From NCBI GenBank assembly GCA_028571685.1, contig CM053141.1, positions 49,784,333 through 49,848,332 on the forward strand: DNA of 64,000 nucleotides, read 5' to 3'. How positions within the stretch are numbered: position 1 is the first letter of the stretch; each line of letters opens with the position of its first letter. A program made the position numbers and the translations under genes. Of the stretch, positions 45,096 to 57,377 are shown in pieces. This DNA comes from Heterohyrax brucei (Eukaryota; Chordata; Mammalia; Hyracoidea; Procaviidae). Under the pieces are notes generated by a model. The model saw only the letters and a list, made by a program, of their open reading frames with translations. It was not told where the DNA came from and did not search any database.

Positions 45096-45149
45096 ATTAT
45101 TCTTGTCTTTAAGAGGAGACTTAGATTATTTACTTTTAAAGTGATTTTC

Positions 45150-46090
45150 TTTTTTGGAAAATAATAATTTTTGTTGTTTTTGTTGAGAATATATACTGCA
45201 GAATGCACACCAATTCATCAATGTGTACATGTATAAAATTCAGTGACATTGGTTACATTCTTCGAGTTGTGCAACCATTCTCACTTTCCTCTTCCAAATT
45301 GTTTCCATACAGTTTGCTAATTTTTTTGTTTAATTTTATTAGTTTTGTTTGTGTTTGTTGCTGTTTAGAAAAAGTATTACAAACATACACCAATTTGACA
45401 GTTTCTATATGTGCGCTTCAGTGACGATGATTATATTCTCTGAATTGGGCAACTGATCTCATCCTCTTTTTGAGTTGTTCCTTCCTCTTTAACATAAATT
45501 CACTACCCCCTCAATTTCCCATCTAATATGTCAAGTTGTTGTTGTCATTAGTTTGATTCCATACAAGTAATTCTTAAAACATTTACAGCATATGTTTTTT
45601 AGTTAAGCTAAACCATTGTTTAGTTTTATGAAGACTTCAAGGGATATTTTTGGTTGGAAAGTTTAAGTACTATCTTATGGCAATAATTTCAGGGGTTCAT
45701 CTAATCTCCATGGCTCTGGAACATATGGATTCCATGTTGATTTGAAATTCTATTCTGCCTTTCCCTGTTTTGATCACTATTGTTCTGTAGAATATTTGAT
45801 TAAAAGGTTCAGCTGGGCACCATCTAGCCCATGGCCTGATGGCAATGGAGGCAGTTGTGCATGGAGGCAACTAAGGCTGAATCTATGTCTTCCTCCTATT
45901 GCTCCAGGTAAATAGTCACCAATTGTTGTGCCTCGGATGGCCGCTTGCAAGCTTTTAAGATCCCAGCAACTGTGCAATGAAATACGTAGAATAGAAGAAC
46001 TAAACACATTATTAGGACATTTAAATGGAATGTCCCATGAAACCATGACCCTAAACTTCCAAACTAAGGAACCAAATCCTGTGTGATATT
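45150..46090 (-). mobile_element. L1-type 3' UTR
   Basis: GTTGTTTTTGTTGAGAATAT, GAGTTGTGCAACCATTCTCA, CAGCTGGGCACCATCTAGCC, and GCTTTTAAGATCCCAGC near 45950, the inverse of the GGGTCTTAAAA block in other L1 3' UTRs here. Boundaries approximate. Confidence 0.55.
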
Positions 46091-46329
46091 TGGTTATGAA
46101 TATTTTATATTTTGATTTTCATATGTCTTGTTTTTACATTATTATTAAGGTGAATAAAATAATTAAAAAATATATTGATCACACTTTTGAGTCTTTTTTT
46201 TTCCCCACCACATTCTGTTGCTGCTAAATCCAAGATTCACGGAAATTGATTTGAGTTTCTGGGTTGCTTAAAGCACTTAGTACTACCACCAAAAATCAAA
46301 CCACAAAAAAAAAAAAGAAACGCTAAAAG

Positions 46330-46422
46330 GCAATTGTTAGCAAGTTGATTCCAACTCATGGCAACCCCACATGTGTCAGAGCAGCACCTCACTCCACAGG
46401 ATTTTCACTGTCTGTCAATTTT
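46330..46422 (-). repeat. AfroSINE, long-form fragment
   Basis: GTTAGCAAGTTGATTCCAAC, CATGGCAACCCCACATGTGT and CAGAGCAGCACCTCACTCCA. An A-rich run precedes it. Confidence 0.75.
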
Positions 46423-48956
46423 GCAAATAGATATATCATCTTTTCTTCCCAGACATCTCAAGGTGACCTGGACCTACCAAGCTGTCCTTGACATACCGAA
46501 AGCTTACAATTCTGAAGCGTATCTTTCCTAACTTTAAACCATAATCCTTCATATTGTCTTGTAAATACAGTGTTTCATGTTTTCTGCTTGTGATTGAGGA
46601 AATACATAATTCTTCTTTCCCTTTCTTGAACTCCCTATTGCCCACAGCTGGCTTGTTGTTTCTCAAGCTCTGGCTCAGTCTGTCACACTTGCATGTACTC
46701 ATATTGAGCCATCAAAGTAAGACACTACTAACGTCTTTTAATTTTTTTTCCCCTTTATTTCTTCTTCCCAGTGGCTGAATATTTTATTACTCAATTTTTT
46801 CTCAAGTGTATACCTTTTTTCTGTCTTCACAACTACTGTTGATCATCTTTGGTATGGTTTTCTGCTACAGGATCTTTATTTGGCTTTCATACTCTTTCAA
46901 CTGCAACCCATAGTAAAAATATTTTTGTTTTGACCCACTTCATGTGCAGACGGGAACGCACATGTAAAAAGACACTAATAGCCATGAGTCAGGAACACCA
47001 CATCATTTGCAATACATTGTTTCTCATACTTTCTCTGCTCTCCAGAGAATCGCTTTGGAGATCTGAGTGCTCCAATTCAGAAATAGGTGGTGGTATCAGG
47101 GTATCTTGTGGAAATGATTTGCTGGCATTGTTGCTCCTGATAGTGTGTTAGCGCTTAAATGATGAGAAGGAGCCCTGGCTGAGTAGCCCCACGTTCATAG
47201 ATGCCTTCTATTCTCCCTTGTATGTGATCTGCTGCAGGAAAGTCAAATAGAGCCGTACCTGACCAAAACTGCAAGGTGTCAAAGTTGGAGTCTATTTGCT
47301 TACACTCTACTTTCTTCTTTTCACTTTGTGGGTGACACTGTACCCTATGTTAGGTACCACAGAACCTCCTTCTTCCTTCGTGAGTCACTTACTTTCATTG
47401 GTTGTTGAATACACTAAAAATTTTAAATCAAAATACTTTATCACTTTCTGCATTTAAAGCTTTTTATTCTTGATCACTAAAGGGCCATTTTATGCCCTGT
47501 CACAGAAATTGGGAGCTACAAAGCAAAACTCACACAACCATAAATCGGCAAGGAACTTTAGACATCCTGTAGCCCAACATTTTTATTTACAAATAGGGAA
47601 ACTGGGATCTAGAGAGGTGAAACAATGTGCCAAAGGCCAGGAAACTGTTAACTCAACCTACTGTACCCTCCCACTGCTGTCCCATTATGTTTCTATATTA
47701 CACTATGTTGTTCTTCCAGTGGGAGAAGACACTAGAAGGCCGTTAAAAGAGATACGTTCTCCAAATCATATATAACATCTCCTCTTAAAACCAGTACAGG
47801 AAGAAACTTGAGTTTTGATGGCTGGATGAGTTGAAGCCCTCTTTCTTAGTGGAAGTTCCAGATAAGTCCCCTACCCCTAAGATTCCAACTGCCTGCCCTG
47901 TGTTTCAGACTTCTCCCTTTACTTATTCTAAATTAAGCCCCCATTTCTTCCCTTGACTTTTTTTTTTCAACACTTAGTCCCATTTGATTTTACTTAATTT
48001 TTAAATGATCTTTTAAATTTTTATTTCATGATCCATTCTCCTTTAAGTCTAAAATCATGCTACCTTATTTCTACTTCCCTTAAGACATTTTCCGGTCAAG
48101 AAGTGACTTAGTGGAGGTTGTCTTCTTCCTTGTAGAGGAGCAAGACATAACCCTAGAGTGCATCAGCGTGTATGATTCATTTTTAGTCCCTAGTCTTGTT
48201 GCTGAGACTCCTTGCTCCACTGTCCATGGGGTAATTAGCTAACCTCTGCTCCACACCTTTCGTTCACCATCACTCCCTTCTCTGGGACCCAGCTGGGATT
48301 CTCCTTTGTATCCCTATTTTGGATTATTTTAACTTCTCTATTTGCCTTTTCTTCTGATCTTCTGTATTCAGTATGTATGGCATAAATTTACCCCCCTTAG
48401 TATGGTGAAGAAGAAACTCGGAAGCTAAGTTCTGTCTTGTCTCTTTAAGTTTTGTGAGTGTGTTTAGTTCAGTACTTTGCAAGCAGTAGGTCCCAGTAAA
48501 AGTTCCACTAGTTTTATTATCAGCACAATCGCATCTCAAGAGCTACAAACAAATGCTGCTACTTAGGGCAACCACATTTCACAGCTGACAATAAGTTCTG
48601 AGAGAAAGTGTAACTGTTGACTGTCACTGAGGACAAAAACACATTCCAGTATGGGCAGAAACAGGAAAAAGAGCAGGTGAAGTTAAAAGAAAATATAGAT
48701 CTGTTTCTAATTTTAAAACATTTTAAAGAAAATATATATAATCTATATTATATAATCTATAATACTCCATGTTTTAAAAGCAACAATTACAGCTAAGCTG
48801 AATTAGAAAGTATAAATCGGAATTTACTTATTTTAGTGTCTCAAAAGACTTCTTGTATGTTTGCCTTTAAAATCTAAAGCACTTCATAAAATCATTTAAA
48901 TTAGAACTGAAAAAAAGAATTTAAATGGAACTGGACCAGAGAATCACAACGTCAAC
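46423..48956. other. Mostly unique DNA with one MIR-like piece
   Basis: About 2.5 kb. A reversed MIR core occurs at about 47575-47660 (ACAAATAGGGAAACTGGGAT, AGAGAGGTGAAACAATGTGC). No exon or RNA was recognised, and the open frames of 70-100 codons lack domain patterns. Confidence 0.5.
47575..47660 (-). repeat. MIR-like SINE fragment
   Basis: The TTTACAAATAGGGAAACTG and GAGAGGTGAAACAATGTGCC blocks match the complement of the MIR CTGTAAAATG...CTTAACCTCTCTG region. Confidence 0.6.
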
Positions 48957-51440
48957 ATGTTGTTGTTGTTAGATGCCCTTAAGTTGGTTCCAAGTCACAG
49001 CAACCTATGCACAACAGAATGAAACACTGCCTGGTCTTCTGCCATGTCCACAATTGTTTTAATGCTTAAGCCCAGTATTGTGGTCACTGTGTCAACCCAT
49101 CTTATTGTGGGTCTTCCTCTTTTTCACTGACCTTCCACTGTACCAAACATGATGTCCTTCTCCAGGGACTGATCCTTCCTGACAACATGTACAAAGTATG
49201 TAAGACACAATCTTGCCGTCTTTGCTTCCAAGGAGCACTCTGGTTGTACTTTTTCCAGAACAGATCTGTTTGTTCTTTTGGCAGTCAATGGTACATTCAA
49301 CATTCTTCTCCAACACCACAATTCGAAGGCGTTAATTCTTCTTCTGTCTAAGTGTATCAAATCTTCTTCATTTCCAGCAAGTAATGTAGTTTAGTCTGTG
49401 TAAGGCAGGTTGCTAACGAGTTGTCCCCTAATCCTGATGCCTCCTTCTTCTTTGTGTAATACAACTTCTTGGATTATTTGCTAGGCATACGGATTGAAAA
49501 GGTGTGGTGAAATGATACAACCCTGATGCACACCTTTCCTCACTTTAAACCACACAGTGTCTCCTTGTTCTGTTTGCATAACTGCCTCTGGATTCATATA
49601 CAGATTCTTGAAAAGCACAATTAAGTGTTCTGGAATTCTGATTTTATGCAATGTCAGCCATAATTTGTTATGATCCACGCAGTCAAATGCCTTTGCAGAG
49701 TCAATGGAGTACAGGTAAACGTCTTTCTGATATTCTGTACTTTCAGTCAAGATCCATCTGCTATTAGTAATTGTATCCCTGGTTCCATGTCCTCGTCTGA
49801 ATCTTGTCAATATACCATTGTAGTCACTTTTGAACGATCTGGAGTAAAATTTTACTTGCACGTGATGTTAATGATACTGTTCAGTAATTTCTACATTCAG
49901 TTGGATCACCTTTTAGAACGGACATAAATATGGATCTCTTCCAGTTAATTGGCCAGATAGCTGTCCTCCAAATTTCTTGGTATAGATAAGTGAGCACTTC
50001 CAGTGCTACATCTGTTTGTTGAAACACCTCAGTTGATATTCCATCAATTCCCGTAGTCTTGTTTTTTGCCAATGTCTTCAATGCAACTTCGACTTCTTCC
50101 TTCAGTACCATTGGTTCTTGATCATATGCTACCTCTTTAAATGGTTGAACATCAAACCAGTTCCTTCTGGTGTAATGACTCTGTGTATTACTTCTATCTG
50201 GTCTTGATGCTCCCTGAGTCATTTAATATTTTCCCTGTAGAGTCCTTCTCTATTGTAACTCAAGGCTGGAATTTTTTCTTCAGTTCTTTCAGCTTACAAA
50301 TGCAGAATGTGTTCTTCCTCCTGGTTTTCCATTTCTAGCTCTTTGTCCATGTCATTATAATACTTCATTTTGACTTCTCGGACTGTGATTTACATCTGCT
50401 GGTTAGGGCTTTTACTTGGCCCTTCCTTTCTTTTGCTTTAGCTGCTCGACATTTGAGACCAAGTTTCATAGTCTCTTCAGACATCTATTTGATTTTTTCT
50501 TGCTTTCTTTCCTGTCTTTTTAATGACTTCTTGTTCTCTTCATGGATGATGTCTTTGATGTCAAGGTCATATTTTCCAGCACTTACCCTTCTTCTTTGTT
50601 TCCAACTTTTGCATTCCAATCACCAGTAAATATCAATGCATTCTGACTGCATGTTCGATCAATTTCAGACTGCAGAAATCTTTAGAATGTAAAATCTTCA
50701 GTTCCTTCATCTTTGGCCTTAGTGGTTGTTGTGTAAATATCAATAATAGTCATATTAACTGGCCTTCCTTGTAGGTGTATGGATATCATCCTCTCACTGG
50801 CATCACTGTACTTCAGGAGAGATCTTGAAACGCTCTTTTTGATGACGAATGTAACATCATTCCTCTTCAAGTTTTTGTTCCCAGCGTAGTAGGCCACATG
50901 ATTTTCAGATTCAAAATGGTCAGTACTAGTCCATTTCAGTTCACAGGTGCCTAGGATATTGACGTTTATGCGTTCCATTTCATTTTGGGCCATTTTCAGT
51001 TTTCCTAGATTCATACTTCTTACATTCTGTGTTCAAATTACTAATGGCTGTTTGCAGCTGTCTCTTTTCGTTTTGAGTTGTGCCAAATCAGCAGATGAAG
51101 ATCCTAAAGGCTTTAGGCCATCCCCAACATCAAGGTCACCTCCACTCAGAGGAGGCAGCTCTTCCCCAGCTGTGTTCTGAGTGCCTTCCAACCTGGGTGG
51201 CAGCTCATTTTTCCAGCACTATGTGTGACATTTTCCGCTGCTACTCATAAGGTTTTCGCTGGCTAATTCTTTTCAAAAGTAGACTGCTGGGTCCTTCTTC
51301 CTAGTCTGTCTTAGTCTAGAAGCTCATCTGAAGCCTGTCTACCATGGGTGACCCTGCTAGTGCCTAAATACCGGTGGCATAGCTTCCTGCATCACAGCAA
51401 CAAGCAAGCCTCTGCTGACAGACAAATGGAACCTGCTCAC
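48957..51440 (-). mobile_element. RTE-clade LINE, nearly complete
   Basis: Minus strand, 3' end at the left (TGTTGTTGTTAGATGCCC). Readable protein segments remain. An APE-type endonuclease start (51014 down to 50682) has MNLGKLKMAQNEMERINVNI and RPVNMTIIDIY. A linker (50222-49881) follows, then a reverse transcriptase segment (49861-49481) with AKAFDCVDH and KGVHQGCIISP. The C-terminal region (49360-49092) has NRSVLEKVQPECSLEA. The 5' region reaches about 51,440 (GTGCCTTCCAACCTGGGTGG). Stops and frameshifts separate the segments, so it is inactive, but it is the best-preserved RTE coding sequence in the window. Confidence 0.93.
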
Positions 51441-52499
51441 TCTGTCTTCACCCCTCCTATCAGCTAAGATACCCAGTCCTTGCCATCAGCCCTGAACTCT
51501 GCGGGGCAGAACAGTGTCCTACCATCTAAGACACCCATTCAAGGCTATCTGCACAGAGCTCTGCAAGGCAGAACAGTAAATAAATAAATAAATAAAAATT
51601 AAGTCATCACTGAACATGAACTCTGAACAGTGTATGCATTTCAAATCTGAATTTTCTCTTGGAAGGAAATAGGTCTCCCTTTGACATCTGCATTGCTAGT
51701 ACCACAGATAGCTAATTTTCTTATCAAAGAAATTACACCAGCACCTACTGTGAACAAATTCATTTTAGTTTAAAAAGACGTCAAGAATTAGTAGCTGTAA
51801 AACAATGGCAATTACTTTCTGTTATTGCTATTGCATTTAGTTACAGCTCTGTAAAAAGAAAAAGGCCAGTGTGGGATGACAGCCAGGAAGGCCTCCAAGT
51901 GACCTGATCATTTCCATTTGAGAGCGTTATTCCAAAACAATAATTTTTCACATTTTTATGGAAATAGGTGAGAATACGATTGATGATGCATTAAGCTATT
52001 GGACATCCTCAGAGCTTTCTCATGTGGCTGACAAGAGAAACTGGTGGTATAAGCCACTTTTATAGTAACATATGTCATGGATCACAGCATTTTTATTGCA
52101 TGTTAAATGAAGCCATGCTATTAGTTTTACTCAGCTTTAGAAAGGATTTGCCCCATGTCAAACAGGTGGCAGAAAGAAGAATGAAATCCAGATCACCTTA
52201 TTAGGTGGCCTCTTAAAGGGGAATATTCCATGGAGAAGGGAAAATGTTTTAATTCAGCAACAATGTACTGGAAATTCCAAAATGACCACGGTATTTTCCT
52301 AATTCTTCTCAGTAAGAAACAGAACAAACCAAGTTAAATATTAGGAGTTGTCATAAATGTGAAAGTATCCATAGATAGCTCAGCTTTTATAGTTGGAAAG
52401 AAGACTTGATGAAACAGAATAAATCACTTACAGCGTAAAATTGGTGATATAAGAGATAGCCCTTAGAACATCCTATATGTAAGCCCATCATAGAACCGC
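51441..52499. other. Unique DNA with (TAAA)n
   Basis: A (TAAA)n microsatellite at about 51568-51590. Otherwise no recognised feature. Confidence 0.5.
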
Positions 52500-52660
52500 A
52501 TATACCCACTGCTATCAAGTCAATTCCAACTCAGAGTGACACTATAGGACAGAGTAGAACTGCTCCAAAGGGTTTCCAAGTAGTGACTGGTGAGTTGAAC
52601 TTCTGACTTTCAGGTTAACAGCCATAGGTGTTATGCACTATGCACCCAGGGTTTCCATAT
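52500..52660 (-). repeat. AfroSINE
   Basis: ATACCCACTGCTATCAAGTC, CACTATAGGACAGAGTAGAA, GGGTTTCCAAGTAGTGACTG, GCACCCAGGGTTTCC. Minus strand, full length. Confidence 0.92.
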
Positions 52661-54248
52661 CTCTGCTATGTCCACTCTTTCTTCCTCAATAGGCTTTTAG
52701 CCCTAGATTTATAGCTGCTTTCAGTAAACTGGATTAAATGACAGTAGAAAGACATCAACCCCCCATGTTGCACCTTCTCCCTCAAAGCAAGACTAGGACC
52801 AGCTATTGAGGAACCAAATGCTGTTTTTTTTCAACCATGGCACATATTTAGACCTGGAGGACTCCAAGTATTTAAAAATGCTCTAATTTCATATCCGTCT
52901 ACTCTAGAAAAGGATTAGAGAGCAGAAAGACAAGGGAAGCAAGATGCCATTACTATGTTTTCATTCCAAGCCTTCCCTGGCCGCTATCCTCCTAGTCTGT
53001 TCCTGGTGTGATCTTGACAGTCCCTCCTGATGGAGTTTCTTTTCTTGGGGAGACAGGAACAAATGAAGCCTGTGTCCAGGTTTTGTGGGGTTGTAAATGC
53101 CAAACTCTGCAAAGCCAAAGGCAATGCTTGTGCCAGCAATAAGTAGATTGGAAAGGACAGAGTAAATTAGTGGAAACCTTAGTGACTGAAGGTCAAGTTT
53201 AAGAGAAGCAACAGCAACTATTCAGCTCCAGCAAATCTGTGTTATGGAAATGCAGGCCCAATTATAACCTTTTGGGGTTTTCAAGAAAAGCCAATAAGGC
53301 AGATTATTATTATTTTTTTAATTATGAAATTCTCTAGTTTTTAAAACAGGCTTGTGCATTTTGTAAAACTCCAATGTGGGCCAAATAAAACATATTTATG
53401 AACTTACTTAAGCCAAATGGGCCACAAGTTTGCGGCCTCTGCAATAAGAAGCACCATTTATTATCTGCTTGATGATGTGTTGGAAACTGTGCTCAGTGGT
53501 TTATGTAACTTATCTTAACAGTATCTTCTCTATTTCCGTGTGTATGTATGTGTACACATGAATGTGTGTTCATGCATATATGTTACTATTATGTTTCTCT
53601 GCAAAGATTTCCTTTGGCCTGTACAATGACTCTCATTTTGCCATGACTTGGTCAATTGTTTTAATCTGGCTTAATTGTATCTTCTCTAATAGGAATCTCT
53701 CTCTCTTTTTGTTATTGTGGTTAAGTGAAAGTACACAATCCAAATCAATTTTTCATGTCTACCTATGAGCAGCTCCTTCTGCTCTCCTTGCCTGGTGACA
53801 GTACCCGTCTACTTTTCATTCTATACTTGTAGTATCCTCTTAACAAGTTCTTGTTCCCTCTTCTCTACCTTCTTCTCTCCCATCTAGAAAGAGACCAGTA
53901 GGACAGCCTCATATAACTGCACAGAACCATAAAATAGCCACACTATGGGGTCATAGGGATAGCTCTTATCTCTGAAACCTATTTTGTACTGTGTCAATAT
54001 CACTGATGTGGTCTCTACCAAATACCACTTTGCCAAGCTGCTACTTTTTTATTGTTCAACTTTTTGAGTATATGTCTTTTCTCCCCAGCTAGTTGACAAA
54101 CATTTTTAGTGAAAGAGATATATATTGCCTTTTTTTCTTAGTCTCCTGTAGTAAGGTATATATGTATGAGGTAGGTTTAGTAAGTATTTGGATAAATAGA
54201 ATTAAAGTCAATAACTCCATATCAAGGTGTCAATAAATATTTAATATC
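52661..54248. other. Mostly unique DNA
   Basis: 1.6 kb. A MIR-like reversed fragment (CATTTATTATCTGCTTGATG) is possible near 53450-53520. 53690-54150 has the look of an L1 3' UTR-type repeat but I cannot place it. No gene. Confidence 0.4.
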
Positions 54249-54298
54249 TGGGGTTGCTATGAGTCAGACCAGACTCGAGGACACTGGTTTTTTTGGTT
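54249..54298 (+). repeat. AfroSINE 3' end
   Basis: GGGGTTGCTATGAGTCAGAC and CAGACTCGAGGACACTGG followed by TTTTTTTGG. Only the last 50 bp of the SINE. Confidence 0.8.
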
Positions 54299-54299
54299 T

Positions 54300-54480
54300 A
54301 TTGTAATTAAAATACAACTAATTATTGAGTTCTAGCTAGACACAGTGATGGGGCTTAAAAGTTGTATTAGTTGGATAATATTTACTCTCTTTTATAGATC
54401 TTAAAAATGCCTTGAGGCTTGAAAAGTTAGGTGTATTTTGTCCAAGTCACATGTAAGTTGCAGATCCGGTATGTACTTTT
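54300..54480 (-). repeat. MIR-like SINE
   Basis: ATTATTGAGTTCTAGCTAGA, CTTGAGGCTTGAAAAGTTAG and TTTTGTCCAAGTCACATG are the complement of the MIR core and 3' region. Diverged. Confidence 0.6.
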
Positions 54481-55194
54481 ATTCTTGAAAACAAACATAA
54501 CATGTTGTTGGTCTCACAGAATTATATACCCACAAAATTTGGGGTTGAAAAATGTTTTGTCATCTCTGTATTTATAACAATAACAAGATTTAAAAAAGAA
54601 AAAGAGAATTAGGTGGTATTTTAGTAGTGTTTGAGTCCTTACCTTGAAAGACACTTACATGGTATGTTCATTTTGTAATTATTCATTGAGCTATGTACCT
54701 GTACGGTTACTGACTTGTGAAAATTTGTGTGTATATTATGCTTTAGTAAAAAGCTAAAAGAAGGAATCAAAACCAAAGAAAGCCATCAGAATAGACATCA
54801 ATGTGGACAGGAAACGTGTAACTTAAATGATGAAAATATTCCTCACCAAGAGGATAAGTTGCCTACAGTGTAGTGAAAAGAATTTAAATACAAGTGTGGT
54901 AAGTTTTCATGCCCTAGGTAAATGTAGGGGCTAGTAAAGACTAATCATTCAGGATCCTGACACTAACGCTGCAATAATTGTTAACTTTGTGTATATAATG
55001 CTTTGTTTCCTCCAATCACTTATATTTTGAAATACAGTAATTTGAATCTTTTTTTAAAAAAAAAAAACAGTGTTGAAACTAGAGGGAACTTCAAGAATTA
55101 TTTGATCTAACTCACTCATTTCCAAATGAGACAGAGAGAGAGACTCAGGAAAAAATTTTCCTATGTACATATCATTTAGAAAATATATAGTAGA
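54481..55194. other. Unique AT-rich DNA
   Basis: No recognisable feature apart from A/T homopolymer runs near 55045-55070 and a GAGAGAGAGAG tract near 55130. Confidence 0.45.
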
Positions 55195-55376
55195 ACCCAA
55201 ACCAAACCTACTGCCATAGAGCCAATGTCAGTTCACAGAGACATCATCAAGTTTTCAAGGCCATCAGTCTCTACAAAGGCAGACTGTTGCATCTTTCTCT
55301 TATGGAGCTTCTGGGGATTTCAAACTGCTGGTCTTTTGGTTAGCAGTCTATTGTTTTAACCGCAGTACTACCAGTA
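55195..55376 (-). repeat. AfroSINE, long form
   Basis: GAACCCAAACCAAACCTACT, GCATCTTTCTCTTATGGAGC, CTGGTCTTTTGGTTAGCAG and CCGCAGTACTACCAG. Minus strand. Confidence 0.85.
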
Positions 55377-55429
55377 CTGTTCAATAAAACAGTAATAACA
55401 CAAATACTCTTGACTTATGGCAGGGTTTA

Positions 55430-55597
55430 GAAGTCCTGGTGGCATAGTGGTTAAGTACAAGGGCTCCTAACCAAAAGCTTGGCAGTTTGGATCCCCCGGG
55501 TGCTCCTTGAAAGCTCTATCGGGTGGTTCTATTCTGCTCTATAGGCTTGCTATGAGTCAGAATGGACTTGACGGCAATGGATTTAGTTTTGGTTATG
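55430..55597 (+). repeat. AfroSINE
   Basis: AGAAGTCCTGGTGGCATAGT, GGTTAAGTACAAGGGCTCC, CTCTATCGGGTGGTTCTATT, GCTATGAGTCAGAATGGACT and GGCAATGGATTTAGTTTTGG. Inverted relative to the SINE at 55195, with 53 bp between. Confidence 0.93.
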
Positions 55598-55669
55598 ATG
55601 AGGTTCAGGTCCAGTGACTCCATCCTGAATTGTTTCTGATATAAGTCAAATTCCTCATTTTTGCTAGTT

Positions 55670-55711
55670 TTCATTATTATTTCCTTTTATTTCATTATTA
55701 TTTCCTTTTAT
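55670..55711. repeat. 21-bp tandem duplication
   Basis: TTCATTATTATTTCCTTTTA plus a T occurs twice, perfectly, back to back. Perfect identity suggests a recent slippage or duplication event. Confidence 0.9.
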
Positions 55712-56264
55712 CTTTGGAGATCAGGAACCATATATTACAAACTTATAGATTGATAAAATCATCAAATTATATGCTGTAACAGTATGTAGTATGTATTACT
55801 AACTATAAGATATACAAAAAAAGAAAACAGCATGATTGTAAGTGCAGGTTATTGTAAATCAGAGACTATCTGTATATATATTTTTATTATCAAGAAATCA
55901 GTATGGTTTATTTTAGATAGCCATTAAAAGCAGGCTGAGATCTCATTTCCTGATTGACAAAGAGCAAATGCAAATGGATTGTCAACAGCTAATTCTTTAT
56001 GTTCATTGACAATGACAGTCTTCTGTGTCTCATATTGATCCCAGTCAGTATAAATGAATGGAAGGAGATATGGTCAATAAAGCTTCTGGCAGATAATGAA
56101 ATGATGCAGAAAATGTCCCATTCCCAGACTCTATCTAGTAAGTATCATTAAGTCATTCTAGAGTAAAACTGGTATCTTGCCCATTTAGATTACCTACAGT
56201 ACAATGGAGTGTGTGGCTCTTGTTGCTTGAAGGAACAGTGGGTGCTTTCCTTCTGTTTCTGATA
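55712..56264. other. Unique AT-rich DNA
   Basis: Nothing recognised. Confidence 0.45.
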
Positions 56265-56458
56265 CATTCACTCATTGTTTTCTGTATAACTGACACTGTG
56301 CCTGGAGATTTTACCTATATTCTCACTTAATCCTCACAAAAAACAAAGTTGTGAGACAAGTAGCATTTCCATTCTATAGACAAGGACACAGATTAAAGAG
56401 ACAACAATTTGCACAGTATCAGCAATGTGGTGTTAAAACACTTTTGATTCCAAGTTAA
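56265..56458 (-). repeat. MIR-like SINE
   Basis: CTGACACTGTGCCTGGAGAT, TTCTCACTTAATCCTCACAA, CCATTCTATAGACAAGGACA and AATTTGCACAGTATCAGCAA follow the complement of the MIR over nearly its full length. Confidence 0.78.
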
Positions 56459-56537
56459 GAATTCTTCCTACCATACTGTTTTCTCTTTCACACTGTCAAA
56501 ACCATTTGTAGATGGGCAGCCATCATACTATTGACCC

Positions 56538-56955
56538 TATTGTTAGGTTACTGTGGAGTCAGGTCTGATGCAGAGTGACTACATGCAACGGAGTGAAACA
56601 GTGCCCAGTCCTGTGCTGTCCTCACGAGTGTTGCTATGTTTGAGTCCATTGCGCAGTCACTGTGTCAGTCCAACTCACTGAGGGTCTTCTTTTTCGTTGA
56701 TCTTTAGTCAGGCCTGGTGTCCTTCTCCTGGGAACGATCCCTCCTGGTGACATGCCCAAAGTATGTAAAACTAAGGTTCACCAAGCCTTGCTTCTAAGGA
56801 GCATTCTGGCTGTACTTCTTCTGACACAGATTTGTTCATTCTTCTGGTAGCCCTTGGTATGTTCAGTATTCTTTGCCAACACTGTAATTCAAAGGCATCG
56901 GTGCTTCTTCAGTCTTCCTTATCCATTGTCTAGCTTTTGCATGCAACTGAGCTTG
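56538..56955 (-). mobile_element. RTE-clade LINE, 3' fragment
   Basis: TATTGTTAGGTTACTGTGGA, GAGTGAAACAGTGCCCAGTC, CTCCTGGGAACGATCCCTCC, CTAAGGAGCATTCTGGCTGT and CCATTGTCTAGCTTTTGCAT. 5'-truncated, about 420 bp. Confidence 0.92.
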
Positions 56956-57284
56956 CTATTGTACATTTATTGTACTACTGAATCTACTATTGTGCATTGA
57001 TTTCAGGGACCATGAGGGCTGTCTCCGCAGGAGATGGCTGAATAATGCTGCCAACATTAGGAGACGATTTTTGAGCAGACACCCTAGACTTAAGCACCTG
57101 AATAAGAATTGCCTGTCAGTGTGAACTGCAGTCAGAGAACAGCCACAAAGCTTTTATGATGTTACCAAGACAAAGCCTTGATGTGTTATTTACAAAAAGC
57201 CGTAACAGAAAACAAAAAAGCAAAAAATAAAAATAAAAATAAAAACCCAGTAGCAAAAGCAAAAGCAAAAACAAAAGCAAAATC
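56956..57284. other. Unique DNA ending in an (AAAAGC)n-type tail
   Basis: AAAATAAAAATAAAAAC and AGCAAAAGCAAAAGCAAAAA (57235-57283) precede the SINE cluster and are probably its tail, since the outer SINE is on the minus strand. Confidence 0.5.
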
Positions 57285-57377
57285 TTTCCTGTTGAGTTGA
57301 TTCTGAGTCACTGAGGTCTGATGTGTTACAGAGTACAACTACTCCATAGGTTTTCTTGGATGTAATCTTTATGCAAG
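57285..57377 (-). repeat. AfroSINE long form (outer), right part
   Basis: CTGTTGAGTTGATTCTGAGT, GATGTGTTACAGAGTACAAC and GTTTTCTTGGATGTAATCTT. It is interrupted at 57377 by a second SINE and resumes at 57751. Confidence 0.88.

Noticed and set aside
57235-57283. Regular AAAAGC repeats as a CRISPR-like or satellite array
   Set aside because: The units are 6 bp and directly adjoin the 3' end of a minus-strand SINE, so this is a SINE tail. No spacers exist.
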